Positions 12,931 through 24,241 of a stretch of 64,000 bases of DNA are shown in pieces (the first letter of the stretch is position 1; every line of letters starts with the position of its first letter). Location of the stretch: positions 1 to 64,000 of the forward strand of contig NW_024883453.1 of assembly GCF_019059575.1 (NCBI RefSeq). Direction: 5' to 3'. The translations under genes and the position numbers were made by a program. The notes beneath the pieces were generated by a model. That model saw only the letters and a list, made by a program, of their open reading frames with translations. It searched no databases and was not told where the DNA came from. This stretch comes from Amphibalanus amphitrite (Eukaryota > Arthropoda > Thecostraca > Balanomorpha > Balanidae).

Positions 12931-13320
12931 CTGACAGGACACAGGACAGGACAGGAGACAGGGCAAGACACAGGGCAGGATACAGGGAGGGACACAGGAC
13001 AGGACAGGACCCAGGACAGGTCACAGAGCGAGACACAGGGCAGGACACAGGACAGGACACAGGACAGGACACAGGACAGGACACATGACAGGACACAGGA
13101 CAGGACACAGGATAGGACACAGGACAGGACACAGGACAGGACACAGGACAGGACATAGGACAGGACACAGGACAGGACACAGGACAGGACACAGGACAGG
13201 ACACAGGACAGGACACAGGACAGGACACATGACAGGACACAGGACAGGACACAGGACGGGTCACAAGACAGAACACATGGCAAGATATACGGGACCGGGC
13301 ACAGGACAGGACACAGACCT
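12931..13320. repeat. 12-bp minisatellite (GGACACAGGACA)n
   Basis: Some thirty tandem copies of a 12-bp unit, with variants such as GGACACATGACA and GGACAGGGCAAG at the edges. Because 12 is a multiple of three, it yields long open frames on both strands (TGHR repeats on plus, CPVS or VLSC repeats on minus). These should not be taken for proteins. Confidence 0.95.
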
Positions 13321-15540
13321 GGACTGTGACCGAAAAAAATAAGAAATCAGTCAATTTCTTATTTTCATTATGAACCTACTCAACTTTTCTTACATGTTTA
13401 GGTATATTTCTGAGGTCAGGTCAGGTTCCTACCGCCTACGCATGCTGACCTGCTGAAAATAATTGGCATTCACCGCTTGATCGGGATAAATCAGGATGAG
13501 CGGCAGATTTCAGAGTCAAGTCAGCCATGTCAAACACACGATGCCCTGCTCGTCGAATTCATCGTGCTCTATAACTTAGCCACTGCCACTTATCTCAGAC
13601 TAGGCTCGTAAAAAGAGCGCTAAAGCGACTAAAGCGACACGTGGGAAATCCACCGTATACCTAAAAATAATGAACACTTCAATCAAAAAATAAGAATGTA
13701 AAACATATCTTCCATACAATGTGGATACATTACAGCAGCTTAGCAGTTTGAATCAACTTGGCATTCAAATCCAGAGTAGTTAATTGCATGACGCCGCGCG
13801 TTTGCGTAACTTATTTCTACAGCCTACGAATCAGCGTGCCACAGGAACATGCAAGCCACTGCCGTCTAAGGAGCATGCGACATGGTCGATGACAAGCTCG
13901 ATAGGTTCTCTCTCGTCGGCGGCGTCCCAGGTACGCCGGGCCGATCAGAGCCCACCCCGAGGCCAGTCAGAGCCAGAGCGGGCACAGCACCGGCCACTCC
14001 CCCGCACAGACGCCGCAGACTTGCCCAACCGGCATGGAAAGCTGCACCATTTGCATCGACGTGGCGGCGTGGTGGTGGCAGCGTCATCCGGCGCGCGGCG
14101 TCATCCAGCCGGCGTCATCGGTTCGTCGGAGCCCTTGACACAGATGCGGCGGGCGGACGGAGCGTCCCCCGACAGGCAGAGCGTCCCCCAACGGACAGGC
14201 AAGACTGTCCATGGGCCATGGGACGGCCGACGGAGAGATGATACCGGAGTTGTTGCTCTATCAGTCTCTTGTTAGTTGTCATGCTCCTGTTGCGCCTATC
14301 GGCTGCCAAAACAAACACAAACCCTTGAAGAGCTTGACAACTGACATGGTTATAAAAAATATTCAAATTTCGAACCGGTGCAACGGGATCGGCGATGACG
14401 ATAATTCTGATCTGTTTATTTGTTTGTAGCGCTAGCGCCTTTAACCACGGTAATCCCTCGAGCATCATGAAGAATCACGGTAGCCGCCTGAGCAAATGGT
14501 CGCACTTCGCAGTGCCATTGCCAGAGAAGGACCATGATGAAACATATGTATATTTGCAGCTGTGATGCATGCTGCGCTCCAGCGTGCAAACCTACAAACG
14601 GACATCCCAGGTAAATCCACTGTTGCTCAGTGAAGGCCATGCATGAGCTGAGACAAACCAGACCCAGGACCTTCAATGCGAAGAGAGTAGAAGTCTAATT
14701 TCCGTTTTCCGTTTAAGCTATCGGCGATTTGTAAGTTTTATTTATCAATCAGAAATAAATTCCTCATTTTAGCCAAAATTCAAAATCAATACCTAAACCA
14801 AGTTCTGCTCTGTCATCAATTGTATTCTTATGCAGTAAATGCATTGGAGAAATGGCAAAGCCTGGAGCCACTCCAAACAATAAACAACAAACACGGATTT
14901 TTGCGCGAGCCCCTACTTCGGTACTGTTTTAACTTTTGAACAGGGATCCACATCGAGGAGAATCGATCGTCATGATGACTTGCAGTCCAATGCTAATTAC
15001 AAGAATGCTCCAAATCGTCGTAAAAGGGACGAGAGAAGAAACTGCGCTATCAAATACACCAATCTAGAGTCACTATGTTTGACGAGTCATCATTTAAAAT
15101 TTCGTTGGGAATATTAAAAGATAGCGGGTTAGCAAAGTCCAAAATCCATTTATAGCAGCCCCAAAAACTAATTAAAATCATCAATAAAAACCAGAGCTGT
15201 CACGATCTCTCGAACCGATGGCGACTAGTGACTCACGGATGCTACCGACCCGCGGCGTCGAATGCTGGCGTCGGATCAGATAACAGTGCGCCACACACGC
15301 CGCCACAGCGCCACTATTGAGCCGCGCTGTGGCGACGCCAATCGGCGCCATTAATCGTCTGATTAAGTCGGCGTCGCGGCATTGAGTGGCGCCGGCGCAC
15401 GCGCCGCGCGCGGCGTGATTCAGGTGCGGCGGCATTCAGCGGCGCACGCGTCACCTGCGGCGCGCGGCGCTGAAACAGAGGCCGGCCGCGTGGGGACGCC
15501 GCCCCGTGGGAACGGCGTGCGCCCCAGGCGGGATGGGGTG
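13321..15540. other. gene-free stretch
   Basis: GC-rich blocks at 13860-14240 and 15200-15540 alternate with AT-rich DNA. No domain, RNA gene or transposon end is recognised. Confidence 0.45.
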
Positions 15541-15890
15541 GCAGGTGACAGACTGACGCCGCGCCAGGTCACTGGACTGATGGAGGCAGGTCGCTGGTCT
15601 GACGGTACCAGCCACCAGGTTATTGGACTGCGATAACGGATCACTGAACTGTCGGCAGGTCACTGGACTGACGGTGACAGGTCACTGGACTGATGGAGGA
15701 AGGCCACTGGATTGCCAGTGGCAGGTGATGGACTAACGGTGGCAGGTCACTGGTCTAACGGCGGCGGGTGACGGACTGACGGTGGCAGGTCACTGGACTG
15801 ACAACGGCAGGTCACTGGACTGGGCTGAAGGTGGTAACTTACTAGATTTTCGACAGCAGGTTACAAAACGAAGGAGGCAGGTGACTTAGC
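15541..15890. repeat. degenerate 22-29 bp minisatellite around AGGTCACTGGACTGA
   Basis: The core AGGTCACTGGACTGA or close variants recurs about ten times (for example near 15566, 15588 and 15617 and through 15830) with spacers such as CGGTGGC. The units have diverged, so the array is old. It happens to carry the nuclear-receptor half-site AGGTCA in most units. Confidence 0.85.
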
Positions 15891-18690
15891 GGTCGGCGGC
15901 TGTCACTAAATTGACGGCAGCAGAAAGCTGGCAACCTGGAGCACCTCGAAAGTCTGTAGGTACAATCGAGAGGTCTTGTTTGCTCTTTGCTTTGTCTCAT
16001 CGACTTCATTATAACTATATAGTAGACATACGTCTCAGTATCGTTAAACAGCATCAGCCTATCTACTACCCAACGAACAACGATAGAGTTTCATCTGATT
16101 TCCCGATAAGCGGTGACTTAATTAGCATCATACAATATATAAACAACACAATGGGTAATACCCATTAACATATCATCATTCAGTGTCACTTGCTGCATTA
16201 TATGTAGATCTTTGTTCTCATAGAGAAAATATCAAATTTCAAGGTACCCTAGCAAAAAAACGCAGCAAGATGTTTGAAAGCTGTCACCAGATAATAAAAT
16301 AAAAGAGCGAATCTCGTATGATGCGGTGTTTAGCAATGAAGCACGGTGGTAAAATATTTGATAGCTTTTTCCCTGAACATGGCGCAGACCCAGACCTTTT
16401 TCATGTATGAAGGAGGAGCTGGGCGGGGCGGGTGTGAGAGTGCGAAGGGTGGCCGCCAGCCGCGGGTTGATTTGGCCAGTCCTCCCCTCCGGTGTGGTCC
16501 CTATTTATGGCAGTAGTTATCGCGCCGGTGGCCGCACGTGGACAGCCGAGTTACGGCTCGCACCGGCTGTATATAAGGTGGCAGAAAGGAGTCTGGCCAG
16601 CGGCACCCTGTGTACCGCCCTGTATACTGCCGGATTACACGCCAAGTAGTGTTGAGCAGCGAGCCTATGATCAGAACTGCACAAGACATACACACATTAA
16701 ACACACCATGCTGCTACTCTGCACTAGCCACTTTGATATATATGGGTTCAGGGTGTGTTGGGCCGAAGGCTGTGCCTTACAAGGTCTGTTGGAATGTATA
16801 GTTCTTGAGGTATGCCTGCAAACTAAATAGACATGTGTAGCATATTTAGGATTAGAACGATTATGATTCGAGTCTCGACATAAAAAGCGACTTTCCTGAC
16901 AATATTGCTGTCATGCCTTTCCATCGGGTTTTCCATCCACTAAAGCCCATTATGTGTGCCCATATTGAATCTCTTATCAGTGATAAATGCAACCGTATAG
17001 ATCTTTATAAAAGTTGACCTGATTAAAGATATGTCTCCGTTTTCTGTCTTTGGTCACTACAGCGTTCGGTTTGGATACCCTCCAAGAGACTATTACAAGA
17101 GAAATCTTTGACATTAGAAGAGGAATGTTGTACAATGCTGAATGGACGCCGTCCCAATGACTTGGGCCCCTGTTGGGCCGATGGCGGGCCGTCCCCGAGG
17201 CCTCTGATGCCGGTACCGGCCTATCGTCCGACGCACAGGCCCCGCGTCAAATGCCTGATCGGTCACTGGGCCCGACCGCTGCTCAAAGCGCGCCACTCGG
17301 CCGCGCATCCACCGGAATGGCCCGCATTCAGGGCGTCCCCGACCGTCGCCAGTCGCGACCCGCCCCCGCGCCGCGGCCCGCCTCCACACACTCAAATAAC
17401 TCTTTACAGCTTTTCTGCCGCCCAGGTCACGCGTTAAAACGATCGCGCCTTCCTCGACTGAGCGCGACCATAAGGCAATTGGTGAAATGCGTTTTATGTC
17501 GGTGAAGCGATCCATCATAAGGCGGAGGCTCGCTCACCCTCTAACTCATCGTCCCGTACAAAACGGGACGCCGGCCGCGCCGAGCTAAAATAAACATATT
17601 CTTTCACCGCGGCCGACAAATAATTATGGAGATTCTGAAACGGAACGAATGAAAGGGACGTGGAGAACGGAGTGGCCTAGACGGGGCGGCTAAAGCAAAT
17701 ACGCCGTCTGGGCACGGCCTGAAGCCTGATCTATCTGTGGCTGAGCTAATAGGTCAGCGCAGATATATGTAGGTCGAATAAAGAGGGCTGTGATCTCCTA
17801 TTTCTCCGATTCAGTAGGGCTTCCTTAGAGCGAGATCTTCTGTCTCTGCGACACTTCTCTCAGCTCCTCTAAGCCAGAATATTCGGCGTCTCTGGGGACC
17901 GCCTGTCGGACGGCTATGTCCTCATACACACTATAACGAGCGAGGCCGGGATTTGGGAACAAAACTCACATGACGTCTCCCAACTGCCTATGAGCCGTCC
18001 ACTGCGGCGTCGGCGAATTCGACGGTTTGAAAAGATCGATGGAGAGTCCGTTACAGAGCATCGCGACTGCTATTCTAACGCAGTCTTGGTCCACAGAAAC
18101 GTTTGTATTAGTGGCAGCAGAACAGAGAACTGTAAAAACAGCGGAGTGAGTCCGAGCTGCCAAAACATGCGCCGCGATCTCTAATGTTCCTTGTCTGTGT
18201 CCGTTGACTGTCCCTTGCCGTATGCCTATCCCGTAAATATCCTGTTCTTGGCAGAGTTATTCTTCCGTCAGGCAGGCTGTCTCAGTCCTCATGGTGCGCT
18301 CGTTTTATCATTTCGTCCATTTCTACTCCCTTTTAAATAGAGAGCGTTTTCGGTCCCCGACAAAAACGCTCCAGCGGTATATGATCGGGGTGCTCCACTC
18401 ACCACTGACTCGCATGCCGGGCTAGGTCGGCAGGGCATCCTTAGTCCTGGGGAGCATAATTAATGCCTGAATTGTTTCACCATTACGTGCATGAACATCT
18501 TGCATGACCTGCATCACTAGTGTGTATGCAATGCTAATTCAGTCCTGCAGAAAATAACATGTTACATACACTGCCAAGCATGGCAAATTAGGGTAACACC
18601 CCATTACCATCCGTCAACATGGCATAACAGCCGCACCTGAATTATCCTTCGGTTGCAGTCCTGGCGGGCAGATGTCAGCACGCCGTCGGC
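15891..18690. other. gene-free stretch with one promoter-like block
   Basis: Mostly AT-rich to 16380. A GC-rich promoter-like block (16421-16577) follows, then mixed DNA with a GC-rich part at 17150-17460. No exon could be attached to the promoter-like block with confidence. Confidence 0.4.
16421..16577 (+). promoter_or_regulatory. candidate core promoter: GC box, MEF2-like site, TATA box
   Basis: In order on the plus strand: a GC box GGGCGGGGCGGG at 16421-16432, an MEF2/CArG-like CTATTTATGG at 16501-16510, and a strong TATA box TATATAAG at 16570-16577 in otherwise GC-rich DNA. A start site would be expected near 16600. A possible splice donor (TTGAG|GTATGC) lies at about 16810, so this could be a first, non-coding exon. 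No downstream coding exon is identified, so the call rests on motif order alone. Confidence 0.35.
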
Positions 18691-18845
18691 CAATAGCGGC
18701 GGAACACCTTTAATTAAGGGGGGAGGGGGGCACTGCCGACTTTTGGTCCCATTCTTTCCAATGAACGCCCATAGGGCTAATGTTAAAATGCCAAAATCAA
18801 AGGGGGGCACGGTGCCCCGGTGCCCTCCCCGTTCCGCCGCCTATG
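18691..18845. mobile_element. hAT-like MITE, copy 1
   Basis: A 155-bp element ending CAATAGCGGCGGAAC at the left and GTTCCGCCGCCTATG at the right, flanked by 8-bp near-identical repeats (CCGTCGGC and CCGCCGGC). A second copy with the same interior (CACTGCCGACTTTTGGTCCC) lies at 43211-43369. CA...TG termini with 8-bp duplications fit the hAT superfamily. The termini also resemble the 3-kb element at 32789-35832. Confidence 0.87.
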
Positions 18846-18853
18846 CCGCCGGC

Positions 18854-21800
18854 CATCCGGCTTCTACCACCTTAGTCCTCCCAACGGCACCCCTCCTCCC
18901 AACACACTGCTGTCTGCCCGTCAACCCTTCTCCGGCACTTCGACTTCATTCTGCCAACCTTACGCAGAGCCGGCTTCACAGGATCTACCGAGTATGTAAA
19001 AAGTAGTTATGCCACATCCTAGTGGGATGGAGACCCATTATGCGTGGAGTTGATACTCTTTGCTTCCACAGATCAAATCAACGTCGATCCCCTCTGTCAA
19101 TAGCGGAAGGGAAGCCATCAACGGACACCTCAGTTCCATCTGTTCCGTCAGTTCCGGTGGGTCACAGCAGCTCCGTCACGCCGGACACCATAGGTCCCAT
19201 CGGTACCACGAGCTCTGTCCAGCCACAGCAGCCCTCATGCCGGACACAAACCGCAGTCCGTGGCGGCGATTCACTGACATCCGCCCAGAGACGACAACGG
19301 GCAGCGGAACGGATCGCATCCCGACCGCCGACCGTCCCGAGCGCACCACGCCACTGCACCAGAGTGCAAATCGCGCAGCCGGCACAATATCCGTCATTAA
19401 TCAGCGGAATTATCGGCTTCGGCTCTCTTCCGCCTGTGCGCTCCGCTAAGGAGTCGTCAGCGGCCTGGCCGCGTCCTGGAGAGCGGCGTCGCGTCCGGAG
19501 CCGGCCCGGCCATTCAGACGTTTCCAGGCCAATTATTCGGCGGCGCTCGTCTCGGGAAGACGCACTGGCGGCTCCGGCGCGCCCCCGCCGGCACAAAGCG
19601 CGCCAAATGAGCTGGCGCGGCGGGGGCGGCCGGCCGCGGCGCGCGCGCCGCTGGCTCCCGGCGGTAGGACCGGAGAGCGACAATGCTGAGCTGATTAAGT
19701 CGCCGAGCTGCGACTACCTGTCTGTCGGCGGGAGGGCGGGTGACGGCAGCACAGCGCCGACTACCACTGGTGGTAGAGCTCTCAGTCCTCTGTCACTGGG
19801 CATGGCGCGGCCCGACAGACGTTTTTACAGCGGTACAGCGGCTGTAGTGTCCACTGTCCACCCAGACAACGGGCTGATGAACAGGGACAGATGTATTGGG
19901 TACCGGACGAAGACAGAATGATGAGCTGGCACAAAGGTACCGGGCTGAGACAGCTGACTGAGAAGAGAGGAATGATGCAGTGGGTATGCTATTTCAAGAC
20001 AGTGGAACGATTGTACCGGATATGGACAGTGGAATGATGGCGACTGAACGAACTGACGAAGGCAGTATGGTTCGTAGCGGCAGACTGGACTGATATACTG
20101 CAGTGCTGGCTGCTATAAGGGACTGACTATAAGGGACTGACACTGATGGCGCCGCTATGGTCCGAGCGACTCGGTCCCATGGCTGAATGGCAGCGGGGAG
20201 GGGGAGGGAGGCGCGGGTGGCGACGGGGACCTGTTCAAACCGACCCGCCGTTCCGCTGTCGCCGGTCCTAAATCAGCGCCGCATTCACACCCCTGCACGG
20301 CCGTCTTTCAGCACGGAGCGGTGCACCTCTTTCAGGGCGCGGCCCCGCCGGCCGACCCCTTCCATTGGGCCTTTCACGCGGCCTGTGGCGCCGGTCAGCT
20401 GACGCCGAGGCGGAAGGAACCGTCGGGGGGGGGGGGGGGAGCGTCGGGCAACGACAGCATCTGGGTCACTAGAGATGGGTCTGAGGCGTGGGCTGTCAGC
20501 TCCCCCGCTGAGGAAGGAAGCTCCACTGCAGACAAAAAAATCCTGACTAGCGTTTACCAACTTCATGACTGATACACAAGAAGAAGGAGGGACGAGCTGA
20601 TAAGAAGACATTCTTCCGAATCAAATTATTTAACTGCGTCTAGTAGCTTGCGCGTTTTGAGAGAACGAGGCCTAATGAGTGAAAACCAGGACCAGAGCTT
20701 GATGCCACATTGCCTAATTAAATCTGACGACTGACGAGGTCTTTCTCCAACCTCCCTCCTCCAGTCATGCCCTGCGGTATGTTCCGCGCTGTCCTCCATC
20801 TCTGCTCCCGTTCTTTGATCCGACCAAGAATGTTTCATATGCGACACTGTTCAATGTCCTCTCCTCTATACTGCGAGTACAGAGGGGACGCAGCGATCGC
20901 AGGGAGGACGCCCCCGCGGGCCCATGTCGGGAGACCCGCGCCCAGGCCCCACTAATCGCTTCAAGACGCTCCTCGGCAAACAATGCAGCCCCGGAGGCGC
21001 CCGACCCGATACGATGGCCGATATTCATCAGACCTTTGATGCTGTCCCAATATGGTAAGCGGCAGCCGGGCGCCCGTGTGCCCTCCGATCAACTATTGGC
21101 GTCTGGTATGTGTGCGTAAGGCTCTATCTCAATCTGGCATCTCCGGCGCGGTGCGAGCAAAAACGGCGCACATTCGGCCCGTATCGACGGCGCGCCTGAA
21201 TGCTCTCCTGCATTATTCGATGGTACAGCGCCATTATTCGTCTCTGCCGCGCCAGAATCGGAGCAGGCTACCACCGGAGCGGCGCTAAATACCGGCGCAC
21301 AAAAACGGCGGCCGGCGCACGGAGCCCGGCGCTCTCCGACCGGCGGACCGGGCGGCGGGGTCACAAAAACCCGGCACGACCCGCGCCCGGCGGCCCGCTG
21401 CCGAAACAATGGACTCAGCGCGCAGGCTGACCCCCGCAGAGAGAAAAATCAGCACGTGTAATGAAGTGGGCCCTACGACGGCAGGCGGAGATGTAAAAAT
21501 CAATATGCGGTTCCCAGGACGGTTTGGGTGACATTGAGAAAAGTCAACGGCTGTAAGAAATTGCATGCAGATTTCTTTTCGGAGTTATTTCACTCGGGCG
21601 GAATTCCTTTTCAGTGTATTCCCAGAAAGCAGCGTGAATAATTAACTGTTGATTGGGGCCTCCAGTCCCTGGGGATCCAATTATCAGCTACCGCCATGTG
21701 GTATGTTAAAAGAACCAATAATTGGCAAACACCGCATCACCTAACTAATATAAGGGGCAGAGCTAAAATGATTTTTCTCAAAGGTCAGAATCGGTCAGAA

Positions 21801-24241
21801 CAAAACCTCGTGGCATGGTGATGAATTGGACGGGGGGTGGTCGGCGGACGGCACCAAAACCAACAGGGTCCCACTCGGGGGCCTTGTTTTTGGCACCTCC
21901 CGCTGGGCCCGCCCCGGAACGGAGGCCCGGCCCGGGCGGACACCTGTGGACGGCTGCCGCGAGACTCACGGCTCAGAAGACCTGTCTCCAGCCGTCATTG
22001 ATCTCTGCTACCCTGATCGCCGACCAAATACACTGGCATGGTAACACCGCGAGAGACAACATGGTGCCAGCTTCGCGGGATCATGCAAAGCATACACATG
22101 CAGCCGAAAGTCCGGTTCCCCTAACTCTGTGTAAGGTCTAATGGGCCCCCATGATTTAAACCGATACGCTGGTCTTTGATGGTCCATATAGATTAGGGCC
22201 GAAATTCCCCTTTCCGATAGCGTGCGTCCATTGTCGGCGGGGTAAATATTGGCCCGATAGCGACCCGGCGCTGTTGGACAAACTCCGGCGGGGCGGCCTG
22301 GAGCCCGTGCCGGCCGGCGGGGAGCCGCATTGTTTTAGAATTGGCCGTCCGATCCCCGCCGGTCAGTGTCCATTCTCCTCACCAGGAGAGAACTGTCCCC
22401 CACCGTCACTGAAAACAGCGCGGGGCGGAACGGACCGGCGTCCGTCCGTACCCGGGGAGTCCGGCGCAGAGCTCGGTCAGGCACGTGCGACGCGCCGCCT
22501 CCTCACAAACCCCACAATTGCTCGCCGCTGTACCCCCAACCGAGAGGCAGCCGCACCAAACAAGGAGCTTGAAAGAAGCCGCCTCTGTCAAATTGAAACG
22601 TGACATTTAACAGACGATTTTCGACATTTGAGGTTGAGGAGTATTTGTTTCAAGCCACCTTCTGACTGCTGACTGCACCTGGGATGGAATGTTTCTGGTA
22701 AACGGATTTTCCCATTACCTACATTTCGTCGAAATAATTTGTGGTTTGGTGATGTGCGCATCACGCGCAGCTGGTTGGTATTCGCGAGGCCCATTTCGAA
22801 GTTGAGATATGCCACTCAAAGAATGCGACTGTTATTTCACGCATGCTGTTTTACTGATAAGTGATAAGTCCTTAGATGTACTAGCTAGCAGCACTTATGT
22901 GACTAGTGAATGTTGATGAGCTCATCATCTATGCATCTATGCCAAAGCGTGTCTTGTAACACATAGATATCCGCTACGAGCACTGAGTGATAGCGTTCCT
23001 AGAAACATAACATTTCAGCTACGGCAAATAAATGACTTAATGAACAGAAATGTTGACATTGAACAAATGTATATCAACAATCAACATCATCACAAAGCTG
23101 AAAGTTGTGGGTGAGATATGTGAGTGATTCTTGCCGACAAAGTGGTCCTGTCGATTGCATGGTTCTGTACTTTCATCCAGTTGCTATGACGTTTAGTGGA
23201 CCATAACCTATAGCATTTCAAGGAAAACGAATGCCAGACTTTTACAAATAGTCGTGAAAAACAGAAACAGATCAAGCAATGCTTGTGGTCTACTTGTTCT
23301 TTGTGGACAGGGTAAAGCGACGCATTATCTAATCTGCGGTCTGAATCCCGAAACAAAAGCCAAAAGACGGGTCAGACATGTGGCCTGCTAGCCTTTACTC
23401 TAAGGACCCAAGCGAAACAACGCGCCATGTCTGCTGTCTTCTCTGGGGCACTGGGCCTTTCAAGGAGAGCGCCGGGATTATCCGGTGTTGGCTGGATGTA
23501 TCGTATTCGCGGAGACTGTGCCAGGCGCGCCGCCCGGCCCGGACGGTAAAGGGTCGCCTCAGGTTCAGGGGAGGATCGGCCCCGGTCCAGACACAAGGGT
23601 GCCAGAGGAAAGGGCCGGTTTCTGGCCACACACGGCCCGTGCTCCATTGTGTCTGACCATTTAAACTGCCCCATTGGTGGGCGTCCCTGTGTTCCACCCC
23701 CGGCCTTTTCAGACACGAGCGGCGCCCATCACGCCCCCTTACCCGCTGACCCAGCTGACACTGTCCCGGCATCGCGAGCCGTGTCGGTCGGCATCTTACC
23801 TTATCGCTGTCAAAACTTCAGGTGTGAATTTACGATGAAGCTTGTACGTTTTCAAATTGACACCTGAAAGAAAATAAAAATGTGCTAAGCATAATCAACA
23901 TTTGACTGGTAACGCATTTCGTAACGCATGGTGACAGCGCAGTTCAAAGTTAAAAATCATAAGGAATTACATAAGGCTAACGCAATACCGGACGCAGAGT
24001 CAGCATATAGCTTGAGAAAATGCCACATGTCAGCCTTATCACATGATTTCAGAATCATCTTCCACCGAATATGCGCGTTTTCAGCTGAGTCCCGGTCGCT
24101 TATGTAATGTGAGCCGTATCTGTGTGGCTTCACAGGGGGCACTTCTCCCACGGCAGGTTAGATACTGAGGTGATTTGACGCGCCGTGGGTCGTCAGTGCG
24201 CCACTCTCGTCTCAGTCATCGTCCCCTGCACATCCCACAAC
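18854..24241. other. gene-free stretch with GC-rich islands
   Basis: GC-rich islands near 19120-19820, 20180-20460, 20880-21440, 21820-22030, 22250-22580 and 23460-23780 alternate with AT-rich DNA. A G homopolymer is at 20429-20442. The longest open frame here (about 300 codons from 19022) is arginine/serine/proline-rich, overlaps open frames on the other strand and shows no domain, so I do not call a gene. The last few hundred bases are the 5' flank of the hydrolase gene; no TATA box is evident. Confidence 0.45.

Noticed and set aside
12413..13354. A 313-codon minus-strand frame rich in Cys-Pro-Val-Ser repeats
   Set aside because: It is the translation of the 12-bp minisatellite; every frame of such an array is open, and no flanking domain exists.
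19022..19921. A 299-codon plus-strand frame
   Set aside because: It lies in a GC-rich island with an equally long frame on the other strand. Composition is Arg/Pro/Ser-biased and there is no domain or splice signal.
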